DNA of 64,000 nt, from positions 59,222,970 to 59,286,969 of the forward strand of contig NC_057925.1 of assembly GCF_018873765.1 (NCBI RefSeq), in the 5' to 3' direction. This DNA comes from Telopea speciosissima. Lineage: Eukaryota; Streptophyta; Magnoliopsida; Proteales; Proteaceae. This document shows, one piece after another, positions 23,931-45,500 of the stretch. Position numbers and translations under genes: made by a program. Below the pieces are notes generated by a model. That model had not been told where the DNA came from, made no database searches, and saw only the letters and a list, made by a program, of their open reading frames with translations. Within the stretch, counting starts at the first letter, position 1. Each line of letters begins with the position of its first letter.

Positions 23931-24374
23931 CAAAATGATTGCAAAAAAAAACAACTGATTGGCAGAATTTTCTTCATTCATCTCTGTAATATAGAATCTC
24001 AACATGGAAGAAATTTGCATCTTTTCAACATCCACGATACATTATTAAAAATGGAGCCTAGCAATTTGGGTTATGGTCTGTAAAGACATGGTTAACATAC
24101 CGACAAAAGCAAATTGCTGCAAGCAAATCATCCTCCAAATATGGAAATGAAGTAATTGATGATAAATGCCTGCATTTTGACTATCTTAAAAAGTAAACCT
24201 CAATATAAATAAAAGAAGACCCATAACTATTTAATAATTCTATTAAAACATATCCAATTAGGCTCGTACAAGAAGAATAACTGTTTACTTGAATAGTTAA
24301 GCATAAAATGCTTCAACTATATTTGCTATAAGTTATTGTTAGGTTCACTATGTTTTGTGATATTCTCTTTGCCT

Positions 24375-32011
<7,637 letters not shown>

Positions 32012-32726
32012 TGTCGAAACGAATCCGCTAACGCCAATTTTCAAAACGGGGATCAGAAGAAACGAACACGAAGCAATCAAAAAGAGAAGAAAGAGATAGA
32101 TAAATACCGACGAAATTGAAGGAAATAGGAATTGCTTCGCTGATTATACGGAGAAGGATACGAAGATTTCGTAACGATAAAATTTAAATTACCAAGAAAA
32201 GGATTTTAAATATGATCGAGTTTTGTATTAATACAAATCCAATTCGAAGATAAAGAAGAGGGATTCTATTATTAGAGAAAAAATCTTAAGCAGTTACAAA
32301 CAAAACTGAATTCTTGGAGAAACAGATGGCACCAGCCAGCTGGGATTTGCACAGTTCTCATGCGAATGGGTTGGAGAGTTGGATTCGGAATCCCGAACTA
32401 AATCCACCGTGGAAGCGTGAAAAATATATGAGCATGGATTATCTCCACGTACGCGCAGGTGAACGTATATGTGAGAGGTAACCACTTGTCTTTTTTGTTT
32501 TCATTAATATCCCTCCTTGTTTTTGTAAACAGTAAAGATGGGAGAGGTGCTTATCTCTCACACATATGTCTTACACGTACGTGTAGAGGAACTGGGCTCA
32601 AAATGTAATGCTACTAGAGCCATGGAATAAGGTATTGGTGTCAGATCGATTGGTTCGTATAGGTATCGATCGAGGTTTATACCAATATATCACCGACCTT
32701 GGACTGGGTATCTATATCAGATCAAG

Positions 32727-33291
32727 TAGGGGTACAAGTTTGGCTCTGTCGCCTCGAACCTGCTCTGGCCTGTCTTGAGGCCGAACAGGGCCTCAGCTAA
32801 GATACGTGGCCCTGAGGACCTTTAAGGCTAAAAATTTCTACCCCAAGTCAGGGTCGGGTCTGACCAAGGTTGAGGCCTTGAGCTAAGCCCGGCTCGGACC
32901 AGCCCAGTCCTTTTTTAAGTTATACTATAAAATATATATTGATATATTATATATATTATAACCTTTAAATGTCATACATATTTTGTTATATAATATATTA
33001 TATATGAAGAAAATAAGTGATAATATATTTTATCATAGTGTTATTTTATGTAAAATTTATAATTTTCTCCCCGATCTAGCCCAATTCAGTCCACTCCATG
33101 CATCTCTCCCTTCCCCCACTCCATGATCAGGGCCAATCAGGGTCAGCCTGGTCCGATCCTAAGGGTGGGTCAAGATTGGATTTTCCAAGCCCTGAGTTAG
33201 GGTCAGGTCGGGCCTCGACCCAACTAAGGGGATTTAGGGTTGGGCTGGGGTTTTAAAAAGCCCGACCCAACTTGACCCTGTTGTAGCCCTA
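32727..33291. mobile_element. Non-autonomous hAT-type element with 8-bp target duplication
   Basis: The left end TAGGGGTACAA and the right end TTGTAGCCCTA are inverted repeats with one mismatch. The 8-bp direct repeat AGATCAAG flanks the element exactly at 32719-32726 and 33292-33299. An 8-bp duplication with TAGGG ends is typical of hAT elements. The 565-bp interior has GGGC/GCCC-rich family-type sequence, an AT-rich centre, and no transposase frame. Confidence 0.85.
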
Positions 33292-34105
33292 AGATCAAGT
33301 GTAAAACCATTAAAAAGCCCAATTTTTTATGAGAAGCAAAGGTAAAATTGTCCGATCGAGGCCGATATTGATCGATCTAGATAGGTATCAACAATGACCG
33401 ATACCAATCTTGATACCGATATCTCAATCCTTGACTAGGGCACACACTCATTCTCACAAAATTGGATGTGAGAGAGATTCTCTTTATAGAATGGGAGGAG
33501 AAATGCTTGGCCTAGTAACAAACCTAAACCGATTTAGCTCTATTGAAATCGATTCAAATCAAACAATTTGACACACTTATATCACGTAGTTATTCTCTTA
33601 CTAACTAAATATTATAAGAAATTTAAGTAATTTGTACAATCATGTTGGTTAATGAGCACCAAAATTTTATTTGTAGGTTTAAATTTTTTTTCACTTTCCT
33701 TCTCCTTATGACATATCATTATTTTTACAAAGGCATGTTGTTTTATATATTTCATCACGTAGATAGATGATGTGTCAATTCCGACCATTGGATAGAAGAC
33801 ATGGTCCATATTAATTACGTGTGAAATTTTAAAATCTAATTCAATCAAATGCCCCATGTATGAAAATTAGTGTATGTTAAACTATAAAAATGTTATACAA
33901 AAAAAAAAAAACTATAAAAATGACCAAAAAAATGAATGGTTTCAATTTGTACTGTGTCTACCAAAAAAAAATAATTAGTACTTTGTGATTTTTCGGAAAC
34001 GTCACGTGCATTGTTACATGAAAAGCAAAAGTGTTTTTGTTTTTGCCCTGTGAAATCAAGCGCATTGATGAGCCGGGATTCCTAATATATGTTCCCGAAT
34101 AAAGC

Positions 34106-35934
<1,829 letters not shown>

Positions 35935-36183
35935 ACTAACATACTCTTTTTATTGAGGTAAACTTTCAATTTTGGTCCATGTAGTTTGGAAATTTGTTGA
36001 GGTAAAACTTCAATTTTGGTCCATGCAGTAGTTCAGAAACTTCGTCCTTGGTTTTGGATTTTGCAACAAATTTTCTGGGAAAGGCTAATGCGATTTGAAT
36101 TATTAACAGCGTCATTCCTGTAAGATTGAGACTTGTTAATATGTACTATTGCGCCCCAAATAGTATTAGCATGAGACTGTGAC

Positions 36184-36419
36184 AATCAAATTATGCAATG
36201 AATTTGTTTACAAAATAAACCAGAGAATGGAATTTCTCTTAGGTTATGTTTGGATGCCAAGAAAATATAAGGCATGATAAGATAATGATTTATGTGTGCA
36301 TCTCTGTGTGAGAATCAAATTATGCAATGAATTTGTTTACAAAATAAACCAGAGAATGAATTTTCTGTTAGGTTATGTTTGGATGCCAAGAAAAGATAAG
36401 GCATAATAAGATAATGATT

Positions 36420-36441
<22 letters not shown>
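36184..36441. repeat. 129-bp tandem duplication
   Basis: AATCAAATTATGCAATGAAT starts at 36184 and again at 36313, and similarity continues through TTAGGTTATGTTTGGATGCC in both copies with a few mismatches. The second copy ends in the CT repeat at 36423-36450. Confidence 0.85.

Positions 36442-36450
<9 letters not shown>
36423..36450. repeat. (CT)n microsatellite
   Basis: About fourteen uninterrupted TC dinucleotides directly follow the second copy of the 129-bp duplication. Confidence 0.95.
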
Positions 36451-36452
<2 letters not shown>

Positions 36453-37181
36453 CCCTTCAAATTCAAAATTTTTTTATTTTTCCCCCTTTTCTCAGCATTC
36501 AAACATAGCCTTAATGAAAAGTGTCTCTGGACCGCTAGGGTACCCTACACCTCTGTGCATCAATTTGTTTATTTTTTTTTGAGAAGAGGGAACAATAAAT
36601 AAAATATGGGAGAGGGTAATCTGAGCAAGCAGCATAGAGAGCATACTAATGAGGTACAATAAAATGATATTGTACTTTTTTTTTTGTTGATGGAAGATAT
36701 TGTACGTTGAAGGGCATCAAAGTCATCTAGAACAAATTCTGAAACGTGATTCTTTATTTTTTAATGCGTTCTAGACCATCTATTATGAGAATGCATGCCA
36801 ATGAATTGTATAATTCATAGTCAAGTATGAAAAGAAAAACTAGGGATTCAAATCAGCTTGAGGAAATACGCAGTGCACTGGGCTCTCTTCAAATGCGGGT
36901 TGGTGAGGCTGTTTTGGGATTCGAACCGAGTGAGACTACTAATTTGCAATGGAGCAATCATCGTGCAATATTTCTCCTTGATTCCTCATAACCAATCTCA
37001 ATCTCCAGGAAGTGGCTTAAAAACATCTAGAGCATGTCTTTGGATCGATCTCATCAAGGTGTAACTCTTGAATTGACTGATTGAGGCTTCCAAGTTCCAA
37101 CCACGACGAAATCAATCCTTTTTCCAAATTCTCAATCGTCAAGGTGTTGAAGTAGTGAATCGCATTCTAGTTTGAGCAGCT

Positions 37182-37547
37182 TCAAAGCAATGATTTCATG
37201 TGCCACTTTTGAAACGATTCACTAGATAGGCTATAAATTAAACTGGTGGCAGTAGTTTGAGGCTTGTCATTCCTCATATAATCTCTATTGTGCTGCAAAT
37301 CAGTCCTCGACAGAAGATCACCCACTTCAGGAAAGTTTTGGTGTTTGACAACAGCAATCAATACAGCAAAAACATATTGCGGAGTGATGCCAATACCTAC
37401 AGAAATGCCCTCTTCCCTCGAGTCAAATTTTGGGATAACAAAAGGATCCATACCATGTTGGAGGTTCTATTAGGTGGAGACAGCTCCTCAAATATATTAA
37501 AGGCACCAAGAACCAGAACAAAACAATGTAAAACAATAGCTCTATAA
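37182..37547 (-). other. Unassigned open frame, possible gene remnant
   Basis: The minus strand stays open for about 120 codons, with an ATG at 37451 and further open sequence upstream of it. The composition looks protein-like (MDPFVIPKFDSREEG, GITPQYVFAVLIAVV), but I recognise no family and see no clear splice sites. It could be an exon of a decayed gene or chance. Confidence 0.25.
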
Positions 37548-37604
37548 TTCCAACATCTCAACACCTTACGTGCAACTCCTAATCTCTCTTTTTATATAAA
37601 TATT

Positions 37605-37773
37605 GGGAAAAAGATCTCTGTCCAGGAGTGTGGCCTATGCCAGCACTCCTATAAGTCTATCTCTCTCCTCCTCATGTGAAAAGACACCTCTGCCCCCTTG
37701 TTTTAAAAAGAAAAGAGATAGACACATGGGAGTGCTGGTGTAGGCCACACTCCCGTACAGAAAACTGCTTCCC
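37605..37773. mobile_element. Mutator-type MITE with 9-bp target duplication
   Basis: The direct repeat ATAAATATT lies at 37596-37604 and 37774-37782. Between them the ends are inverted repeats starting GGGAA and sharing GGAGTGTGGCCTA and CCAGCACTCC, about 50 bp per arm with a few mismatches. A 9-bp duplication with long terminal repeats is characteristic of Mutator-like elements. The 169-bp element has no coding capacity. Confidence 0.88.
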
Positions 37774-38209
37774 ATAAATATTTTATCAGCATACAAAGTC
37801 CCAAACCTCAGACTTAGAGAAGATCTTCATGCCGTGTCAGTATTTTGATTGAGTCCATTTGTATCACAATTTGCTCCAAACCCAATTCTTTGGCTTTCTT
37901 AACAACTCGTTGGTTGCATTAGCTTCACCTTCAATGTTGGGAATTGATAACTGTATCTGAATAACTAATTCATTGGGTTTCATATTGTGGAGGATTTTTT
38001 ATACGATGGGACCTCAAAAGAGTCAGGCTTAATGATGTATCAAAAGAAAAGAGAAATATTTTTGTCTCTAGCTTTGCAATTGGTTAACTATAATTTTCTT
38101 CATTTCCTTTACTTTCAAATCCAAATTTTTAACCCTCCAAAAAAACAATCCACTTTTTTATCTGTACATAAACAAGAGGTATATATATGTATAAATAACT
38201 TTGCATCAC

Positions 38210-41200
38210 TCAAACAGACCAGACCTCCCTAAGGAGTTCATACCTCACCTGCCCTCCACTGTAACTGGTATCCTGTTTGTGATTTCCATTTCCATTCCCA
38301 TTTCCTATGGTTGGCGATGGTGGCATTTTATCAATGATGGATGTTTGAGGAGAGTCCAATTCATCCAGTTCTTCGTCACTGGTATACCCTTTTCTTTGAA
38401 CCATCGACACATTCCTTTCCAACTGCAATTTTCCTCCAACATCTCCAACTTTCTCTGTGATATCAACTAGGGAAGGAGGGATGTAAACAACTGGGGCTGC
38501 TGTACATGGGAAGCTGCTGACTGACACCCCATTTGATAATCTCCGTTCCACCACACTCTGAGAGTACATCAAAGATAATAATATCATTCACCAATATTAT
38601 CACAAAATTCTTAAAAATAGAAAAGAAGTTCTTGCAAGTCAGCAAGGTTATGAAAAGTGTGATGACTTTTTTCCATGTTGAAATTGAAACCGGGCTTGTT
38701 CCCAATTTATTCTTACCTTTCATCAATATTTTCTCTGCAGTATCATCAATCAGTCATAATTTTTAGAATATTAAATAGAGTACAAAAGTAGTGCTTAAAC
38801 ATAGTATTTCAAAACTAGTCTATACTGATTTCATCTTGTAAAAACTACAAAAAACCAGGTGGGTGAACTTGACCTGGTGAAAGACAAGATGGTGTGAGTC
38901 ATGATATACCTATTACAGTGGGATATGGGGACATCTAGTGCCGAAATTAGAACTGCAGGATGATCATACCCAACCCTAACAGTTGTTTATTTTGGGGTTC
39001 CTCTGACATGTTATCTTCCCTGGTAATCCCGAAGAAATATGCTGCATTGGATGCTTATAATAATTCTATTGGACTTTGGCAAGCAAAAATAAAATGAGGG
39101 TATCCTTAGCCAATGTACACTACAGTGTCATATGGTTTAATTGTTAGCTTAGTCTCCACAACGGTCAGAAATTTAAGTTTAGTAAATTGTACCTCAGCAT
39201 TCAGGAACTCCAGGACAGCCCCTGGTACAGGATCCGGGCAGAACTCATCAGGAGTAAAATTGCATAGGATCCGCTTAATTAAGGGGAGGCTTATGGAGGG
39301 GCATACCTGAAAAAATAAAATTGGAAAAAAATCCTAGCATTAGGGTTTTGATGAAAAGACTGAAAGTGGATCTTGCAAATTGTAATATAAAGAGGCAAAA
39401 TTGACCTCTTTCCTGATGGATCTGTCCATAAGCAGGTCTTTTGGGAGCATCAGAAGATCACTCAATTCATTAAGTAGGCGGAAGGACTTGGGTTCAGCAT
39501 TCCCACCTCGTCTGTCTTCGTCTTCACCGTTGACCTGTTCTTCCTTCAGGGACTCAGTACTGTCCATACCAAATATATCTGCCAACCATCTAGACCAATT
39601 GCCAACCTGCAAGGAGAGTTTTGTCCTCTAGCATTAGCATCAATAAACTTGAAACAGTTATACAACCAGCAGGTGTGTCATCCAGGGAGTGTAAGGGCAA
39701 GCATATATCTTCAGGCGTATGTGATTAATGCATGCTAAACAGAAAAATGATTTTGAAAATATGATGCATACAGAATTTTTGAGTTGTGCACCGGATCCAA
39801 AGCTGAGGTCGCCAGCTGGAATAGGCAGCACCTTGGGATCAACAATTGGATCTGATACAGGATCAGTTGGAATCTCATGGGCCGACTCACGCAGAATAGC
39901 ATTAAACATTGCAACATCCAGCCTGGCCACACATTGTTCAATTACCTGACAACAGAAATGTAAAACCGTATTACATTCCAAGACATATGAAGCTATAGTT
40001 TAAAGCTTCTCCCTCGTGTAACGAGTTTATTAAGTAGTAGGTTAGAGACTGCTGAAATGATATTCTGCCTTAGTTTTGCAATATCTTTTTCCACCATCAT
40101 GTCCATCACAAATGAATTGCTCTATCTATTTAGTCAGCAAGAAGATTGGACCCTAAATAAAGTTTAATGGTGATTGGTGAACAGGTATCTAAGATTGCTT
40201 ACCATTCTTGCCAACACTGGCAAGCAACCGCACTCATGCCTTCCTGATCGGACAGGACACAGTTTTTGTGAGGCATCCTGGAAAGCACTTCTCCAAAGGT
40301 TAATAGAAAATCTTCCCTGCTGCTGATCACCTAAAGCTGGTCCCAAGAGTCTTTTAAAGCTTTTGTTGGCATGCACATCCTCAACTGGAGATTGCATGTA
40401 CGGAGTTAAAGCCTGAAACAGATTATTTATATCAACTCAAGGAAAAAATCCAATCTAACATCAACAACAGTACTAAATATAAGACAATAACTTGTATATA
40501 ATCCAGGTTTGTAGAGTCTTCAAAATTGTTTGAGTTCATGTTAGAATGATTAGTCAATTGATTGCTTCAATAAGATGTGGACTCTTTCAAGTTATATGCC
40601 ATATTAACTTATAAACCTTCAAAGAACACTTAAACCACTTCTTACCTGCCACCACACTGACTCAACAATGCGAGAGAAAATCCAGCATTCAACCTTTTCT
40701 AGGGCAGCTGTAAACGTGCTTGTTTCCTGCCAGTCATCAACAAGTTGGATGAAATCAAGTTTCTTCACTTGTTTACCTCCAGAGCTCCCCTTCCACTTGA
40801 ATGACGAAGGTTTGCCTTCACTTCTATAGCTGACACCATTTGACTCGGTGACCCTTGGTCCTGAGTGATGCAGATTGCCAAATGCTTGAGAGATAATCTC
40901 TCTAAGGACTATGGTATTTGATAACCAAAAGGTTAATCTTACATAGTAAAGAGGGAAATGGGGAGAAAAGAAAAAGAAAAAACAGAAACACAAAAACATA
41001 CCCCTGTATTAGTTTATGAGAAAGAACAACTTGCATTAGATTCTATTTGAGAGGTGCAATAGTTTGCTAATTACCTTGGGACATCGTTACCACAAGACTT
41101 GGCTATCATTACAAGCCCTGAGACTGTGTTTCTAGCAACACTTGCTTGCTTGACTTGAGTCCAATGCTTACAAGCATGAATATATATTCTTGAAAGACGT

Positions 41201-42165
41201 CGAGCTGGGGTGTGCACCTTATGGGCTGAGCTCCCATGTTCTGATACAATAGAATAAAGTGAAATCTCAAGAGCAGCAATTTCTCTTAGCTCTTCTTCAA
41301 GTTTCTCTATTCGCAGTTCCATTTCTTCAATCCTTTGATTTAAAACTTCTTTTTCTTCATCCAAACCATCTCCTTCTGCATCAACAGATTCATCTTCACT
41401 TCCAATGCTCAGAGCACCATGTGGTGCCTCATCCAAAATATCTATCTCCTTCACCTCTTCAATAGGCTTATCATCAACTCCTTCAGATGATTCCGATGAA
41501 GACCTAGGATGAACTTTCATATTCTTTGGTTTGTCATCATCAACCGTTTTAGAAATCACTTTAGAAGGCCCTGTTTTGGATTTCACGGATTTCTTTTGAG
41601 TATGTGAAGCATTGATTTTTTGTTTATTCAATTCATGCCGATCAGTTCTTGCTCTTGATGCATGGGAATGGATTTCAGAAGATTCCTTTTTCACAAGCTT
41701 TTTAGGAACCTTAGGAGTCCTTTCTACCTTGTCATCCTGAATTGTCTGCCCATCCCCTTGAGATGATACAGAATCTTTCACCGTCTCACAATCAGATTCT
41801 TTATTGACTTGCTTTGGATTCTTTTCCATATCACTGGAATGTTCTTCTAAATCATCCTTGTTCTCTCTGGCAGCCATTTCAGGGGCTTCTGAATCTACTG
41901 CTGCCTCCTCAGACCTGTAGACATCATCCACGTAACGTATAACCATGTCTTCATATACCTCAGTAGACTCTGTGCCTGAGTTTGAATCTCTTACTAAGAT
42001 GATGGAGCTTGGATTAGAGTCCAAAATTTTAGATTCAAATTCTTTTGCATTAAACTTTTTGGAGGTATTCTCTTGAAGTAGTTTATGTTCTCCCTTATCC
42101 CCTCTCCCAGTACGTTTTACATGATTTTTGTTTGGCAAAGCTTTCTTCTTTTCTGTCTCTCTCAT
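38210..42165 (-). CDS. Plant coiled-coil protein of the nucleolar gar2-like / DIL-like group, 7 coding exons
   Basis: Exons on the minus strand: 42165-41075, 40937-40646, 40412-40203, 39945-39772, 39606-39406, 39306-39193, 38557-38210. Junctions are GT-AG and in phase, giving 810 codons including TGA (809 aa). Residues 1-270 are highly charged and rich in Ser, Glu and Lys, and look disordered. A heptad-like coiled coil (LNQRIEEMELRIEKLEEEL) covers about 270-300. A conserved segment follows with VHTPARRLSRIYIHACKHW and SGLVMIAKSCGND, then TFWLSNTIVLREII. These match plant proteins annotated as gar2-like (At2g42320 type), related to the C-terminal part of EEIG1/EHBP1 plant proteins. Molecular function is not known. 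The start chosen is the first in-frame ATG after a likely leader splice. Confidence 0.85.
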
Positions 42166-42997
42166 ACTTTATCTATTTCACCTTTTCCAACTATACAATC
42201 AAAAGCACAAGCTATTGAGGAAGAGAAAAATAATAAGAAGTTTCCCTTGGAAAACTCTTCAATTTCTTTTCTACTTGTTTATCAACTATGCACAAGACAC
42301 TTATTTCACACTCAATTTTTCTGGATGACTGTATCTACGGTTAATGGAAATGCTGTATGAAAGATGAGCTTCCTCTGACCTTCAGCTTTGTAGTCCGGGT
42401 TTCTGCAATTCAAGAGCAAAGCCAGTCAGAAAGAGTTGATTCCAGGCAGAGCAGAAGATGCGCAATTGAAAAAGAGGATATGTTAACTGAGAGTGCACAT
42501 CAAACAGCAGATGTCTGAACAACAAGAATTACCTTCTAAAAACTGAAATTTCAAATGTGAATCAAGCCAAAAATCAGTAAAAAAAAAAACTTAACTTTAC
42601 CACATAACGCATAAAACTCTGCAGATTGAGACACTGATCAGACTTACAACTTGGAATTAAGGCATTCCAACACTTCCTACCTACTCATTCATAGATTTCT
42701 AGTAATATAGTAATACTGAAATTTATCAACTGTTTCTCAACTCATGGTTTAAGTGAAAGGCCAATAAAAAATTCCTCAAAGTTGTAGCCACATACTTAAG
42801 TAAACACTTCCACCATTTGCCATATTTTTTTCACATAGTAAATTATGAGCTTACTTCTGAAATTAACTCAGACAATGTCACAAGTAGGAATACCATTATG
42901 CTGTGAAATATAACCTAAATGCTTCGAGAGAGATTACTTTTTATTGCTTTTATTAAGTAAAAATTATTGACAGATAATAATATGAAAACTGAAGTAC

Positions 42998-43130
42998 TGA
43001 AGTATGTTAACCATGAAAAGAAGAAAAACTTAGGCAAGTATAAATGAACATGAATTAATAACTTCAGTAGTATGTTAACCATGAAAAGAAGAAAAACTTA
43101 GGCAAGTATAAATGAACATGAATTAATATA
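42998..43130. repeat. 67-bp tandem duplication
   Basis: AGTATGTTAACCATGAAAAG begins near 43001 and again near 43068. The following ~45 bases (through GAACATGAATTAATA) are identical in both copies. Confidence 0.85.
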
Positions 43131-43134
43131 TATA

Positions 43135-43202
<68 letters not shown>
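43125..43202. repeat. (TA)n(GA)n compound microsatellite
   Basis: A TA run is followed without interruption by a GA run of about sixteen units, then GAAAGAAAG. Confidence 0.95.
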
Positions 43203-43206
<4 letters not shown>

Positions 43207-43618
43207 AAGGATGCATGAGATAGCATTCTCATCAAGCTCTCTTCATCTCTCAGGGATAAGACGGCTAGGCATGGGAGGTTTCGGTGGCATCAGATGCGAA
43301 ATCCACACTAACAACCAATTCTACAGATGCCATAATTGCATAGGTTAGGTCTGTGAGTTGACACCACAGATAGGGACTGAAATCCATCTTCAAGCAACCC
43401 AGTCAAGTAAACACTAACCAACACAGCATCAAGGCTAGTATTGTATAAACCTAAATGGACTGAAGCAAAGAAGGATAATGCAAGTCATGACGGAAACCTC
43501 TGGGATATCAGATCCACCAAGGATGTATGGACTATCAACTAAAACACCAACTATCATGAAACAGTACATTTGCTATATAACCCATCCAACAAGGGGAAAT
43601 TGAACTCCCACATCCACC

Positions 43619-43720
43619 TTTTTTTTTTTCTTCTGATAGTTAGGCCCCAAGGAGAGTTGAACTCATGACCTAATAATTGAGAGGTGTTGGTCTTTTGCAA
43701 ACTTAGCTACCCCCTTGGAG
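43619..43720 (-). mobile_element. tRNA-derived SINE-like element with A tail
   Basis: On the minus strand it begins CCAAGGGGGTAGCTAAG (an A-box-like segment), has a B-box-like GAGTTCAACTCTC, and CCAAGG can pair with CCTTGG as an acceptor stem remnant. It ends in a run of about thirteen A residues. This layout is that of a short tRNA-derived retroposon. I found no target duplication. Confidence 0.55.
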
Positions 43721-44732
43721 TTTTTTTCATTTTTCTTTATTTTGGGAGGGGGTGGGGAGATGAAAGTAGAAGGCCCAGAGGAATTTTCTTAATCAGTCTA
43801 TGTTTCCCATAGGGGATATCCCAGATTAGAATCAGAAATGATTCAATTAATAAAACCAACGACCCCTGCATGTTTGTCTTAGACAGAGTATACTGTTCAT
43901 GGACCTTAAATAGACCATGGAAATTAAAAAAAAAATGGTTCAAATAATGAAACCAATGAACCTCCATGTTTGTTGTAGACACAGGAAAGCTGGTCATGGC
44001 CCTTAAATTAAACAGAGAACATTAAATAATCTTGTAATTCTGGAAATTCTGTCCAGGGGTAAGAAATCAACAGTCAATTGAGTCATTCTAAATCCAGATT
44101 GCCCAAATTTTAGGTCTCATTATGACAAGACTAAGCACACATATTTTATGTATCATTATGAGAAGATTAAGAACCAGATATGATTCTCTAACTCATTACC
44201 AACTCTGTACAAACTGTAGAAAGTCAAAATAGCAAAAAATGAGGACAAGTTTGGATTTTTAGCTAAGGGGCTTGATATGAACATCAAAGGGCAGTAAAGA
44301 CTACAAACCAACCACTGTTGCTACCAAAATTTTGCAGAGTTGAGCCACAAACTATGGTTGGGAATAGAATCAGGATATGAATAATACATCAAATTTGGGA
44401 AGTATCCTGTCTAAATTGGAATTCCCAAAATCCTAAAGAAGTCAAAGAAATAAAATCGCAACCTCACCTGAAGAATTTCATCAGATTTGCTCCCTTCACA
44501 CCTTTCTAAAGTCTTCTTCCATACGAAAGGAAACAAAACCGGATCTACTAAAAATTCGTCAGTTCCAACTAACAACGACCAAAGCATGAACAGAACTAAC
44601 TATTAAACTTAAACCAGATATCAGGACTAAAGGAATCTGTAATTGTCATCTGAAGGGAGAAAGCTAAAATTCAGTTTCACCAAACGCAATTTCAGAGAGC
44701 TGCAATTACTATTAGACATGATGATCCAACAT

Positions 44733-44841
44733 ATGGAAAACGACACCAGGACTTCAAATTCCTCAGAAACGTATGATGGAGCGTTATGGAAAACGATACC
44801 CAGGACTTCAAATTTCTCAGAAACGCATGATGGAGCATTGT
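44733..44841. repeat. 53-54 bp tandem duplication
   Basis: TATGGAAAACGACACCAGGA near 44733 recurs as TATGGAAAACGATACCCAGG near 44786. Both are followed by ACTTCAAATT(C/T)CTCAGAAACG and ATGATGGAGC. Confidence 0.85.
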
Positions 44842-45500
44842 TCGGATACTAAAACAAGCGACTTTAATCTTCCTCCTCTGGAATCTAACAAACCGGAGCT
44901 TTAGCCCATTCAATAATACAAAACATAGCAAGGGCAGTTCAAAGATCACAATGCCACATTAGTAAAACCACATAAGCACAGTGAAACACGAAATTATATA
45001 GAAAAGACATGAAAAAGCTTTACAGAGAGTCAGATCAGAATAGTTTCAGTACGAATCAAGAAAGACGAAGACGACAAAAGATTACTGAGCAACGACGTTG
45101 ATATCATGTAAAAGAAAGGCCAAGTACAGAACTCACCAGAACCACTTTTATAGTTTACTTGGTCTCCGAGGCTTAAGAAAATTCAAATGCAAGCCTCGTT
45201 TCATGCAATTTGTATCTGCTGAAGTGAGAAATTGCAGTAGAAAAATCACGGGGATTGGCAGAGTTCTTATACTACGATTGACGAGATTGAATTTGAAATA
45301 TTGTTTCTCCTTCACGAGAAGAATATCGGATTGGTTGGTTCGAGGCTTCGAGCTTCGAATCGACTCTGACTCTGTCTCTGTCGTCTTCTTCTCTCTGCGT
45401 CTACGTCCTGCAAGCTGTCTGAGAGCTACACAGAATTGGGCAGTTCAGTACGAAACAGGAACGATTCCCCTTTTTCAAAGAACGGACGTTCTCAGGTGAC

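Larger units (their letters stand above)
22522..24374. other. Intergenic region with SINE-like pieces
   Basis: No protein gene is supported. It holds a tRNA-like segment (22795-22885), homopolymer runs near 23461-23515 and a SINE 3' end (23823-23930). The last part lies just downstream of the xylulose kinase stop codon and should include its 3' UTR. Confidence 0.6.
35935..38209. other. Intergenic region between eL31 and the gar2-like gene
   Basis: It contains a duplicated phrase near 35955-36025, a 129-bp tandem duplication, a CT microsatellite, an unassigned minus-strand open frame (37182-37547) and a Mutator-type MITE. Both genes end toward this region (convergent), so their 3' UTRs lie at its edges. 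Confidence 0.65.
42166..45500 (-). other. Probable leader exons and introns of the gar2-like gene
   Basis: On the minus strand a CAG|GTGAGG donor at about 44467 and a possible 23-nt exon (42402-42380, between TTGCAG and GTCAGAG) fit 5' leader splicing into the exon starting near 42190. No other gene is seen. The stretch also carries a 67-bp tandem duplication, a TA/GA microsatellite, a SINE and a 53-bp tandem duplication. Confidence 0.45.
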
